From assembly GCF_932526225.1 (NCBI RefSeq), contig NC_064048.1, positions 13,215,665 to 13,279,664 of the forward strand: a stretch of 64,000 nucleotides of DNA. The letters are read 5' to 3'. The DNA is from Nematostella vectensis (lineage: Eukaryota; Cnidaria; Anthozoa; Actiniaria; Edwardsiidae). A program made the translations under genes and the position numbers. The notes below the pieces were generated by a model, which saw only the letters and a program-made list of their open reading frames with translations, was not told where the DNA came from and did not search any database. Positions 1-10,924 of the stretch are shown here, in pieces. Position 1 is the stretch's first letter; the number at the start of each line of letters is the position of its first letter.

Positions 1-2708
1 GTCCCTATACCTTCTTTTTATGTCATGACACACCAAGAACAGAATAATTAAGGATCGATATTAAAAAAAAAAAAAAGAAAAAAAAATAGGCTATCAGCGG
101 GAATAGAACCCGGGTCGCTGCGTTAGTAGTCAAGTGCCCGCAACGAAAGACTAACGTGGCATTGCTGAAGGGAATTGTAATGAAAATTACTTTTAATACT
201 ATTGGTATCGTAAACTGTCCCAAGCAAAGTCACCATCGGACTGGAGGTTACATTCGGGAAAAGCTTCAGGGTTACATTCGGGAATTTGTTTTACGAGTGT
301 AACCTCCAAAAGGTTACAATCGATAATTTTTTTTTGTAAATTCCAAAAAGTAACATTAGGAAAAATAAAACAGTATACTCGGAAAAAAAGGTATATCAAT
401 CTATCGAGCGCTATGCTCTATGTTAGAATCTACTTAATCAAGTTATCCAAGGAATCTAGTTAGTTCTTGTGTGCAAAAAATATGTACAGGATCCTGAACA
501 AAGCATGAGCACATCAAAGATGCTGAGAGTACATAAAAATGTCCCTATACCTTCTTTTTATGTCATGACACACCAAGAACAGTATAATTAAGTATCGATA
601 TTTAAAAAAAAAATAAAGAAAAAAAAATAGGCTATCAGCGGGAATCGAACCCGGGTAGCTGCGTTAGTAGTCAAGTGCCCGCAACGAAAGGCCAACGTGG
701 CATTGCTGAAGGGAATTGTAATGAAAATTACTTTTAATACTATTGGTATCGTAAAATATCCCAAGCAAAGTCACCATCGGACTGGAGGTTACATTCGGGA
801 AAAGCTTCAGGGTTACATTCGGGAATTTGATTTACGAGTGTAACCTCCAAAAGGTTACAATCGATAATTTTTTTTCCGAATGTAAATTCAAAAAAGTAAC
901 ATTAGGAAAAATAAAACAGTATACTCGGAAAAAAGGTATATCAATCTATCGAGCGCTATGCTCTATGTTACAATCTACTTAATCATGTTATCCAAGGAAT
1001 CTAGTTAGTTCTTGTGTGCATAAAATATGTACAGGATCCTGAACAAAGCATGAGCACATCAAAGATGCTGAGAGTACATAAAAATGTCCCTATACCTTCT
1101 TTTTATGTCATGACACACCAAGAACAGTATAATTAAGTATCGATATTTAAAAAAAAAATAAAGAAAAAAAATAGGCTATCAGCGGGAATAGAACCCGGGT
1201 CGCTGCGTTAGTAGTCAAGTGCCCGCAACGAAAGACTAACGTGGCATTGCTGAAGGGAATTGTAATGAAAATTACTTTTAATACTATTGGTATCGTAAAC
1301 TATCCCAAGCAAAGTCACCATCGGACTGGAGGTTAAATTCAGGAAAAGCTTCAGGGTTACATTCGGGAATTTGTTTTACGAGTGTAACCTCCAAAAGGTT
1401 ACAATCGATATTTTTTTTTCCGAATGTAAATTCCAAAAAGTAACATTAGGAAAAATAAAACAGTATACTCGGAAAAAAAGGTATATCAATCTATCGAGCG
1501 CTATGCTCTATGTTAGAATCTACTTAATCAAGTTATCCAAGGAATCTAGTTAGTTCTTGTGTGCATAAAATATGTACAGGATCCTGAACAAAGCATGAGC
1601 ACATCAAAGATGCTGAGAGTACATAAAAATGTCCCCATACCTTCTTTTTATGTCATTACACACCAAGAACAGTATAATTAGGTATCGATATTTAAAAAAA
1701 AATAAAGAAAAAACATAGGCTATCAGCGGGAATCGAACCCGGGTCGCTGCGTTAGTAGTCAAGTGCCCGCAACGAAAGACTAACGTGGCATTGCTGAAGG
1801 GAATTGTAATGAAAATTACTTTTAATACTATTGGTATCGTAAACTATCAAAAGCAAAGTCACCATCGGACTGGAGGTTACATTCGGGAAAAGCTTCAGGG
1901 TTACATTCGGGAATTTGTTTTACGAGTGTAACCTCCAAAAGGTTACAATCGATAATTTTTTTTTGTAAATTCCAAAAAGTAACATTAGGAAAAATAAAAC
2001 AGTATACTCGGAAAAAAAGGTATATCAATCTTTCGAGCGCTATGCCCTATGTTAGAATCTACTTAATCAAGTTATCCAAGGAATCTAGTTAGTTCTTGTG
2101 TGCATAAAATATGTACAGGATCCTGAACAAAGCATGAGCACATCAAAGATTCTGAGAGTACATAAAAATGTCCCTATACCTTCTTTTTATGTCATGACAC
2201 ACCAAGAACAGTATAATTAAGTATCGATATTTAAAAAAAAAATAAAGAAAAAAAAATAGGCTATCAGCGGGAATAGAACCCGGGTAGCTGCGTTAGTAGT
2301 CAAGTGCCCGCAACGAAAGACTAACGTGGCATTGCTGAAGGGAAATGTAATGAAAATTACTTTTTATACTATTGGTATCGTAAACTATCCCAAGCAAAGT
2401 CACCATCGGACAGGAGGTTACATTCGGGAAAAGCTTCAGGGTTACATTCGGGAATTTGTTTTACGAGTGTAACCTCCAAAAGGTTACAATCGATATTTTT
2501 TTTGTAAATTCCAAAAAGTAACATTAGGAAAAATAAAACAGTATACTCGGAAAAACAGGTATATCAATCTATCGAGCGCTATGCTCTATGTTAGAATATA
2601 CTTAATCAAGTTATCCAAAGAATCTAGTTAGTTCTTGTGTGCATAAAATATGTACAGGATCCTGAACAAAGCATGAGCACATCAAAGATGCTGAGAGTAC
2701 ATAAAAAT
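1..2708 (+). repeat. Array segment: five mixed-type monomers
   Basis: Monomers at 1 (B-like, AAACTGTCCC), 541, 1086, 1631 (unique ACTATCAAAAG) and 2170 (C2-like, GGGAAATG and AAAACAGG). These do not fall cleanly into the ordered A-to-F series that starts at 2709. They also carry more private variants than monomers in the right half of the window, for instance AAGGATCGAT near 50 and TCTTTCGAGCG near 2030. Confidence 0.8.
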
Positions 2709-3714
2709 GTCCCTATACCTTCTTTTTATGTCTTGACTCACCAAGAACAGTATAATTAAGTATCTATATTTAAAAAAAAAATAAAGCAAAAAAATAGGCT
2801 ATCAGCGGGAATAGAACCCGGGTCGCTGCGTTAGTAGTCAAATGCCTGCAACGAAAGACTAACGTGGCATTGCTGAAGGGGATTGTAATGAAAATTACTT
2901 TTAATACTATTGGTATCGTAAACTATCACAAGCAAAGTCACCATCGGACTGGAGGTTACATTCGGGAAAAGCTTCAGGGTTATATTCGGGAATTTGTTTT
3001 ACGAGTGTAACCTCCAAAAGGTTACAATCGATAATTTTTTTTTGTAAATTCCAAAAAGTAACATTAGGAAAAAAAAAAACAGTATACTCGGAAAAAAAGG
3101 TATATCAATCTATCGAGCGCTATGCTCTATGTTAGAATCTACTTAATCAAGTTATCCAAGGAATCTAGTTAGTTCTTGTGTGCATAAAATATGTACAGGA
3201 TCCTGAACAAAGCATGAGCACATCAAAGATGCTGAGAGTACATAAAAATGTCCCTATACCTTCTTTTTATGTCATGACACACCAAGAACAGTATAATTAA
3301 GTATCGATATTTAAAAAAAAAAAAGAAAAAAAAATAGGCTATCAGCGGAAATAGAACCCGGGTCGCTGCGTTAGTAGTCAAGTGCCCGCAACGAAAGACT
3401 AACGTGGCATTGCTGAAGGGAATTGTAATGAAAATTACTTTTAATACTATTGGTATCGTAAACTGTCCCAAGCAAAGTCACCATCGGACTGGAGGTTACA
3501 TTCGGGAAAAGCTTCAGGGTTAAATTCGGGAATTTGTTTTACGAGTGTAACCTCCAAAAGGTTACAATCGATATTTTTTTTCCGAATGTAAATTCCAAAA
3601 AGTAACATTAGGAAAAATAAAACAGTATACTTGGAAAAAAAGGTATATCAATCTATCGAGCGCTATGCTCTATGTTAGAATCTACTTAATCAAGTTATCC
3701 AAGGAATCTAGTTA

Positions 3715-3832
3715 GTTCTTGTGTGCATAAAATATGTACAGGATCCTGAACAAAGCATGAGCACATCAAAGATGCTGAGAGTACATAAAAATGTCCCTAT
3801 ACCTTCTTTTTATGTCATGACACACCAAGAAC
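3715..3832 (+). repeat. Long-range inverted repeat around the monomer junction (representative)
   Basis: GTTCTTGTGTG (3715-3725) can pair with CACACCAAGAAC (3821-3832) with one bulged base. The loop of about 95 bp contains the palindromes CAGGATCCTG and TGTCATGACA. The arrangement is repeated in nearly every monomer but is lost in the truncated units. Confidence 0.5.
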
Positions 3833-4412
3833 AGTATAATTAAGTATCGATATTTAAAAAAAAAAAAGAAAAAAAATAGTCTATCAGCGGGAATAGAACC
3901 CGGGTAGCTGCGTTAGTAGTTAAGTGCCCGCAACGAAAGACTAACGTGGCATTTTTGAAGGGAATTGTAATGAAAATTACTTTTAATGCTATTGGTATCG
4001 TAAACTATCCCAAGCAAAGTCACCATCGGACTGGAGGTTACATTCGGGAAAAGCTTCAGGGTTACATTTGGGAATTTGATTTACGAGTGTAACCTCAAAA
4101 AGGTTATAATCGATACTTTTTTTTCCGAATGCAAATTCCAAAAAGTAACATTAGGAAAAATAAAACAGTATACTCGGAAAAAAAGGTATATCAATCTATC
4201 GAGCGCTATGCTCTATGTTAGAATATACTTAATCAAGTTATCCAAGGAATCTAGTTAGTTCTTGTGTGCATAAAATATGTACAGGATCCTGAACAAAGCA
4301 TGAGCACATCAAAGATGCTGAGAGTACATAAAAATGTCCCTATACCTTCTTTTGATGTCATGACACACCAAGAACAGTATAATTAAGTATCGATATTTAA
4401 AAAAAAATAAAG

Positions 4413-4422
4413 AAAAAAAATA
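4413..4422 (-). terminator. Oligo-T run after the tRNA-like module (representative)
   Basis: On the minus strand the module ends GATAGCC and is followed by TA and a run of eight T, then a second T run. This is the arrangement of a Pol III terminator right after a tRNA 3' end. The same A-rich tract, seen on the plus strand, is present in all full monomers. Confidence 0.5.
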
Positions 4423-4495
4423 GGCTATCAGCGGGAATCGAACCCGGGTAGCTGCGTTAGTAGTCAAGTGCCTGCAACGAAAGACTAACGTGGCA
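4423..4495 (-). other. tRNA-like module with intact B box (representative; one per monomer)
   Basis: On the minus strand GGTTCGATTCC (4444-4434) matches the Pol III B-box/T-loop consensus GGTTCRANYCC exactly. Four of five T-stem pairs form. Upstream lie a tRNA-like CACTTGACTACTAACGCAG, whose loop would read anticodon ACT, and a weak A-box-like TTAGTCTTTCGTTGCGG. The acceptor stem does not pair and the anticodon stem is mostly mismatched, so this is not a working tRNA. It is probably a relic tRNA-derived (SINE-head-like) piece. About forty monomers carry this intact B box. Others have GGTTCTATTCC (plus-strand AATAGAACC) or GGTCCGAATCC. Confidence 0.6.
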
Positions 4496-4510
4496 TTGCT
4501 GAAGGAAATT

Positions 4511-4524
4511 GTAATGAAAATTAC
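4511..4524 (+). repeat. GAAA-loop hairpin (representative)
   Basis: GTAATGAAAATTAC: a perfect 5-bp stem closing a GAAA tetraloop, present in most monomers. It is changed in a few, for example GTAATAAAAATTAC at about 39005, 49902 and 60849. Confidence 0.6.
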
Positions 4525-4576
4525 TTTTAATACTATTGGTATCGTAAACTATCCCAAGCAAAGTCACCATCGGACT

Positions 4577-4699
4577 GGAGGTTACATTCGGGAAAAGCTT
4601 CAGGGTTACATTCGGGAATTTGTTTTACGAGTGTAACCTCAAAAAGGTTACAATCGATAATTTGTTTTCCGAATGTAAATTCCAAAAAGTAACATTAGG
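4577..4699 (+). repeat. Cluster of GTTACATTCGG-like motifs in both orientations (representative)
   Basis: Direct copies at 4577-4590 (GGAGGTTACATTCG), 4603-4616 and 4643-4656 (GGTTACAATCG); inverted copies at 4628-4640 (CGAGTGTAACCTC) and 4669-4682 (CCGAATGTAAATTC); a weak copy GTAACATTAGG at 4689-4699. The first direct and first inverted copies can pair over 13 to 14 bases with one mismatch. A large subset of monomers lacks CCGAA in the last inverted copy. Confidence 0.7.
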
Positions 4700-5957
4700 A
4701 AAAATAAAACAGTATACTCGGAAAAAAAGGTATATCAATCTATCGAGCGCTATGCTCTATGTTAGAATCTACTTAATCAAGTTATCCAAGGAATCTAGTT
4801 AGTTCTTGTGTGCATAAAATATGTACAGGATCCTGAACAAAGCATGAGCACATCAAAGATGCTGAGAGTACATAAAAATGTCCCTATACCTTCTTTTTAT
4901 GTCATGACACACAAAGAACAGTATAATTAGGTATCGATATTTAAAAAAAAAATAAAGAAAAAAAATAGGCTATCAGCGGGAATAGAACCCGGGTCGCTGC
5001 GTTAGTAGTCAAGTGCCAGCAACGAAAGACCAACGTGGCATTGCTGAAGGGAATTGTAATGAAAATTACTTTTAATACTATTGGTATCGTAAACTATCCC
5101 AAGCAAAGTCACCATCGGACTGGAGGTTACATTCGGGAAAAGATTCAGGGTTATATTCGGGAATTTGTTTTACGAGTGTAACCTCCAAAAGGTTACAATC
5201 GATAATCTTTTTTTTGTAAATTCCAAAAAGTAACATTAGGAAAAATAAAACAGTATACTCGGAAAAAAAGGTATATCAATCTATCGAGCGCTATGCTCTA
5301 TGTTAGAATCTACTTAATCAAGTTATCCAAGGAATCTAGTTAGTTCTTGTGTGCATAAAATATGTACAGGATCCTGAACAAAGCATGAGCACATCAAAGA
5401 TGCAGAGAGTACATAAAAATGTCCCTATACCTTCTTTTTGTGTCATGACACACCAAGAACAGTATAATTAAGTATCGATATTTAAAAAAAATAAAGAAAA
5501 AAAAATAAACTATCAGCGGGAATCGAACCCGGGTGGCTGCGTTAGTAGTCAAGTGCCCGCAACGAAAGACTAACGTGGCATTGCTGAAGGAAATTGTAAT
5601 GAAAATTACTTTTAATACTATTGGTATCGTAAACTATCCCAAGCAAAGACACCATCGGACTGGAGGTTACATTCGGGAAAAGCTTCAGGGTTACATTCGG
5701 GAATTTGTTTTACGAGTGTAACCTCCAAAAGGTTACAATCGATATTTTTTTTGTAAATTCCAAAAAGTAACATTAGGAAAAATAAAACAGTATACTCGGA
5801 AAAACAGGTATATCAATCTATCGAGCGCTATGCTCTATGTTAGAATATACTTAATCAAGTTATCCAAAGAATCTAGTTAGTTCTTGTGTGCATAAAATAT
5901 GTACAGGATCCTGAACAAAGCATGAGCACATCAAAGATGCTGAGAGTACATAAAAAT

Positions 5958-6014
5958 GTCCCTATACCTTCTTTTTATGTCATGACACACCAAGAACAGT
6001 ATAATTAAGTATCG

Positions 6015-6052
<38 letters not shown>

Positions 6053-9000
6053 GGCTATCAGCGGGAATAGAACCCGGGTCGCTGCGTTAGTAGTCAAGTG
6101 CCCGCAACGAAAGACTAACGTGGCATTGCTGAAGAAGATTGTAATGAAAATTACTTTTAATACTATTGGTATCGTAAACTATCACAAGCAAAGTCACCAT
6201 CGGACTGGAGGTTACATTCGGGAAAAGCTTCAGGGTTATATTCGGGAATTTGTTTTACGAGTGTAACCTCCAAAAGGTTAAAATCGATAATTTTTTTTTG
6301 TAAATTCCAAAAAGTAACATTAGGAAAAAAAAACAGTATACTCGGAAAAAAGGTATATCAATCTATCGAGCGCTATGCTCTATGTTAGAATCTACTTAAT
6401 CAAGTTATCCAAGGAATCTAGTTAGTTCTTGTGTGCATAAAATATGTACAGGATCCTGAACAAAGCATGAGCACATCAAAGATGCTGAGAGTACATAAAA
6501 ATGTCCCTATACCTTCTTTTTATGTCATGACACACCAAGAACAGTATAATTAAGTATCGATATTTAAAAAAAAAAAAGAAAAAAAAATAGGCTATCAGCT
6601 GGAATAGAACTCGGGTCGCTGCGTTAGTAGTCAAGTGCCCGCAACGAAAGACTAACGTGGCATTGCTGAAGGGAATTGTAATGAAAATTACTTTTAATAC
6701 TATTGGTATCGTAAACTGTCCCAAGCAAAGTCACCATCGAACTGGAGGTTACATTCGGGAAAAGCTTCAGGGTTACATTCGGGAATTTGTTTTACGAGTG
6801 TAACCTCCAAAAGGTTACAATCGATAATTTTTTTTTGTAAATTCCAAAAAGTAACATTAGGTAAAATAAAACAGTATACTTGGAAAAAAAGGTATATCAA
6901 TCTATCGAGCGCTATGCTCTATGTTAGAATCTACTTAATCAAGTTATCCAAGGAATCTAGTTAGTTCTTGTGTGCATAAAATATGTACAGGATCCTGAAC
7001 AAAGCATGAGCACATCAAAGATGCTGAGAGTACATAAAAATGTCCCTATACCTTCTTTTTATGTCATGACACACCAAGAACAGTATAATTAAGTATCGAT
7101 ATTTAAAAAAAAAAAAAGAAAAAAAAATAGGCTATCAGCGGGAATAGAACCCGGGTCGCTGCGTTAGTAGTTAAGTGCCCGCAACGAAAGACTAACGTGG
7201 CATTTTTGAAGGGAATTGTAATGAAAATTACTTTTAATGCTATTGGTATCGTAAACTATCCCAAGCAAAGTCACCATCTGACTGGAGGTTACATTAGGGA
7301 AAAGCTTCAGGGTTACATTCGGGAATTTGATTTACGAGTGTAACCTCAAAAAGGTTATAATCGATACTTTTTTTTCCGAATGCAAATTCCAAAAAGTAAC
7401 ATTAGGAAAAATAAAACAGTATACTCGGAAAAAAAAGGTATATCAATCTATCGAGCGCTATGCTCTATGTTAGAATCTACTTAATGAAGTTATCTAAGGA
7501 ATCTAGTTAGTTCTTGATTGCATAAAATATGTACAGGATCCTGAACAAAGCATGAGCACATCAAAGATGCTGAGAGTACATAAAAATGTCCCTATACCTT
7601 CTTTTTATGTCATGACACACCAAGAACAGTATAATTAAGTATCGATATTTAAAAAAAAAAATAAAGAAAAAAAAATAGGCTATCAGCGGGAATAGAACCC
7701 GAGTCGCTGCGTTAGTAGTCAAGTGCCCGCAACGAAAGACTAACGTGGCATTGCTGAAGGGAAATGTAATGAAAATTACTTTTAATACTATTGGTATCGT
7801 AAACTATCCCAAGCAAAGTCACTATCGGACTGGAGGTTACATTCGGGAAAAGCTTCAGGGTTACATTCGGGAATTTGTTTTACGAGTGTAACCTCCAAAA
7901 GGTTACAATTGATATTTTTTTTTGTAAATTCCAAAAAGTAACATTAGGAAAAATAAAACAGTATACTCGGAAAAACAGGTATATCAATCTATCGAGCGCT
8001 ATGCTCTATGTTAGAATATACTTAATCAAGTTTTCCAAGGAATCTAGTTAGTTCTTGTGTGCATAAAATATGTACAGGATCCTGAACAAAGCATGAGCAC
8101 ATCAAAGATGCTGAGAGTACATAAAAATGTCCCTATACCTTCTTTTTATGTCATGACACACCAAGAACAATATAATTAAGTATCGATATTTAAAAAAAAA
8201 TAAAGAAAAAAAAATAGGCTATCAGCGGGAATCGAACCCGGGTCGCTGCGTTAGTAGTCAAGTGCCTGCAACGAAAGACTAACGTGGCATTGCTGAAGGA
8301 AATTGTAATGAAAATTACTTTTAATACTATTGGTATCGTAAACTATCCCAAGCAAAGTCACCATCGGACTGGAGGTTACATTCGGGAAAAGCTTCAGGGT
8401 TACATTCGGGAATTTGTTTTACGAGTGTAACCTCAAAAAGGTTACAATCGATAATTTGTTTTCCGAATGTAAATTCCAAAAAGTAACATTAGGAAAAATA
8501 AAACAGTATACTCGGAAAAAAAGGTATATCAATCTATCGAGCGCTATGCTCTATGTTAGAATCTACTTAATCAAGTTATCCAAGGAATCTAGTTAGTTCT
8601 TGTGTGCATAAAATATGTACAGGATCCTGAACAAAGCATGAGCACATCAAAGATGCTGAGAGTACATAAAAATGTCCCTATACCTTCTTTTTATGTCATG
8701 ACACACAAAGAACAGTATAATTAGGTATCGATATTTAAAAAAAAATAAAGAAAAAAAATAGGCTATCAGCGGGAATAGAACCCGGATCGCTGCGTTAGTA
8801 GTCAAGTGCCAGCAACGAAAGACCAACGTGGCATTGCTGAAGGGAATTGTAATGAAAATTACTTTTAATACTATTGGTATCGTAAACTATCCCAAGCAAA
8901 GTCACCATCGGACTGGAGGTTACATTCGGGAAAAGATTCAGGGTTACATTCGGGAATTTGTTTTACGAGTGTAACCTCCAAAAGGTTACAATCGATAAAT

Positions 9001-9757
9001 TTTTTTTTGTAAATTCCAAAAAGTAACATTAGGAAAAATAAAACAGTATACTCGGAAAAAAAGGTATATCAATCTATCGAGCGCTATGCTCTATGTTAGA
9101 ATCTACTTAATCAAGTTATCCAAGGAATCTAGTTAGTTCTTGTGTGCATAAAATATGTACAGGATCCTGAACAAACCTTTAGCACATCAAAGATGCTGAG
9201 AGTACATAAAAATGTCCCTATACCTTCTTTTTATGTCATGACACACCAAGAACAGTATAATTAAGTATCGATATTTAAAAAAAAATAAAGAAAAAAAAAT
9301 AAGCTATCAGCGGGAAGCGAACCCGGGTGGCTGCGTTAGTAGTCAAGTGCCCGCAACGAAAGACTAACGTGGCATTGCTGAAGGAAATTGTAATGAAAAT
9401 TACTTTTAATACTATTGGTATCGTAAACTATCCCAAGCAAAGTCACCATCGGACTGGAGGTTACATTCGGGAAAAGCTTCAGGGTTACATTCGGGAATTT
9501 GTTTTACGAGTGTAACCTCCAAAAGGTTACAATCGATAATTTTTTTCCGAATGTAAATTCAAAAAAGTAACATTAGGAAAAATAAAACAGTATACTCGGA
9601 AAAAAAGGTATATCAATCTATCGAGCGCTATGCTCTATGTTACAATCTACTTAATCATGTTATCCAAGGAATCTAGTTAGTTCTTGTGTGCATAAAATAT
9701 GTACAGGATCCTGAACAAAGCATGAGCACATCAAAGATGCTGAGAGTACATAAAAAT
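5958..9757 (+). repeat. Higher-order repeat, order A-B-C-C2-D-E-F (7 monomers)
   Basis: Second copy of the preceding block. A, B and C are offset by about 3,250 bp (2709/5958, 3250/6503, 3793/7042). After an extra C2 monomer at 7588, D, E and F are offset by 3,793-3,794 bp (4336/8129, 4880/8674, 5421/9214). The F monomers stop matching in the rear half: 5421 has a T run running straight into GTAAATTCC, while 9214 has CCGAATG, so a recombination breakpoint lies near 9535. The A monomer at 5958 lacks the TCTTGACTCACC variant, which suggests gene conversion. Confidence 0.8.
6020..6050 (+). repeat. Pure A run of 31
   Basis: The usual A-rich tract is interrupted by AATAAAG; here it is uninterrupted and longer. 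It lies in monomer 5958. Confidence 0.9.
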
Positions 9758-10898
9758 GTCCCTATACCTTCTTTTTATGTCATGACACACCAAGAACAGT
9801 ATTATTAAGTATCGATATTTTTTAAAAAAAAAAATAAAGAAAAAAAAAATAGGCTATCAGCGGGAATAGAACCCGGGTCGCTGCGTTAGTAGTCAAGTGC
9901 CCGCAACGAAAGACTAACGTGGCATTGCTGAAGGGAATTGTAATGAAAATTACTTTTAATACTATTGGTATCGTAAACTATCCCAAGCAAAGTCACCATC
10001 GGACTGGAGGTTACATTCGGGAAAAGATTCAGGGTTACATTCGGGAATTTGTTTTACGAGTGTAACCTCCAAAAGGTTACAATCGATAAAAATTTTTTTG
10101 TAAATTCCAAAAAGTAACATTAGGAAATATAAAACAGTATACTCGGAAAAAAAGGTATATCAATCTATCGAGCGCTATGCTCTATGTTAGAATCTACTTA
10201 ATCAAGTTATCCAAGGAATCTAGTTAGTTCTTGTGTGCATAAAATATGTACAGGATCCTGAACAAAGCATGAGCACATCAAAGATGCTGAGAGTACATAA
10301 AAATGTCCCTATACCTTCGTTTTATGTCATGACACACCAAGAACAGTATAATTAAGTATCGATATTTAAAAAAAATAAAGAAAAAAAAATAAGCTATCAG
10401 CGGGAATCGAACCCGGGTGGCTGCGTTAGTAGTCAAGTGCCCGCAACGAAAGACTAACGTGGCATTGCTGAAGGAAATTGTAATGAAAATTACTTTTAAT
10501 ACTATTGGTATCGTAAACTATCCCAAGCAAAGTCACCATCGGACTGGAGGTTACATTCGGGAAAAGCTTCAGGGTTACATTCGGGAATTTGTTTTACGAG
10601 TGTAACCTCCAAAAGGTTACAATCGATAATTTTTTTCCGAATGTAAATTCAAAAAAGTAACATTAGGAAAAATAAAACAGTATACTCGGAAAAAAAGGTA
10701 TATCAATCTATCGAGCGCTATGCTCTATGTTACAATCTACTTAATCATGTTATCCAAGGAATCTAGTTAGTTCTTGTGTGCATAAAATATGTACAGGATC
10801 CTGAACAAAGCATGAGCACATCAAAGATGCTGAGAGTACATAAAAATGTCCCTATACCTTCTTTTTATGTCATGACACACCAAGAACAGTATTATTAA
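9758..10898 (+). repeat. Array segment G-F and 51 bp of a G monomer, interrupted by the transposon
   Basis: Monomer 9758 begins with the G-type variant TATTATTAAG and then has an E-like body (GATTCAGGG). Monomer 10305 is F and matches 9214 at an offset of 1,090-1,091 bp. The monomer at 10848 repeats the TATTATTAAG start and is cut after TTAA (10895-10898). The F-G pair is therefore a local dimer duplication. The first G copy preserves the uninterrupted insertion site at 9805-9808. Confidence 0.85.
10895..10898. other. Left target site duplication TTAA
   Basis: The satellite sequence TATTATTAA runs up to the transposon boundary. The same TTAA follows the right end at 13307-13310 and is present once at the empty homologous site 9805-9808. 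Confidence 0.85.
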
Positions 10899-10924
10899 GT
10901 AATGCTCCGTGTAAGAACTACGGT
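10899..10924 (+). repeat. Left terminal inverted repeat of the transposon
   Basis: Twenty-six bases starting GTAATG and ending with the 16-base core GTGTAAGAACTACGGT. It matches the reverse complement of 13281-13306 at 24 of 26 positions (differences at positions 7 and 9). Similarity resumes after a short gap with CCTGCGGCAA, seen at 10937-10946 on this side and, inverted, at 13269-13278 on the other. Confidence 0.9.

Larger units (their letters stand above)
4336..4879 (+). repeat. Reference monomer with internal map (D type, 544 bp)
   Basis: Chosen to show the parts shared by nearly all monomers. Perfect palindrome TGTCATGACA at 4356-4365; A-rich tract 4398-4420; antisense tRNA-like module 4423-4495 with B box at 4434-4444; GAAA-loop hairpin 4511-4524; a cluster of GTTACATTCGG-like motifs in both orientations at 4577-4699; a GAGC/GCTC mini-hairpin around the AGCGCT at about 4745-4757; perfect palindrome CAGGATCCTG at 4826-4835, which is a BamHI site. 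A HindIII site (AAGCTT) and ClaI sites (ATCGAT) also recur in most monomers. Digestion with such enzymes should therefore give a ladder of about 0.54 kb. Confidence 0.9.
2709..5957 (+). repeat. Higher-order repeat, order A-B-C-D-E-F (6 monomers)
   Basis: Monomers 2709 (A: TCTTGACTCACC, ACTATCACAAG), 3250 (B: AAACTGTCCC), 3793 (C: GATTTACG, TTATAATCGATAC), 4336 (D: CCTGCAACG, AATTTGTTTTCC), 4880 (E: CACAAAGAAC, GCCAGCAAC, GATTCAGGG) and 5421 (F: GGGTGGCTG, GAAGGAAATTG). The same order returns at 5958, so the six-monomer block behaves as a higher-order unit of about 3.25 kb. Confidence 0.82.
1..10898 (+). repeat. Satellite array, left arm (20 complete monomers plus 51 bp of another)
   Basis: Head-to-tail copies of one monomer of about 543 bp. 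Monomer starts (GTCCCTATAC or a close variant) are at 1, 541, 1086, 1631, 2170, 2709, 3250, 3793, 4336, 4880, 5421, 5958, 6503, 7042, 7588, 8129, 8674, 9214, 9758, 10305 and 10848. All copies have the same orientation. They differ by scattered substitutions and by length of the A and T runs. The array continues past the left edge of the window, because position 1 is already inside it. The arm ends where the transposon interrupts the last monomer after its TTAA. No protein-coding gene is supported here; open frames of 60-82 codons start at TTG or GTG and recur only because the repeat recurs. Confidence 0.98.

Noticed and set aside
199-399. Minus-strand frames of 66-93 codons (…FPNVTFWNLQK…)
   Set aside because: They start at TTG and recur only with the satellite; point changes between copies alter residues as freely as silent sites.
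1371-1553. Recurrent 60-codon open frame (…YECNLQKVTID…) found in dozens of monomers
   Set aside because: It starts at TTG, not ATG, crosses a T run of variable length, is absent wherever CCGAA is missing, and its apparent internal repeat is a translation of the GTTACATTCGG motif cluster.
3223-3471. Poly-Phe-containing minus-strand frame
   Set aside because: The Phe run is the A-rich tract read on the other strand.
4460-4485. CENP-B box
   Set aside because: Minus-strand CTTTCGTTGCGGG contains TTCGTTG and CGGG but lacks the bases between them that the 17-bp box requires.
4423-4495. Functional tRNA gene
   Set aside because: The acceptor stem does not pair and the anticodon stem has only two pairs; only the T arm is good.
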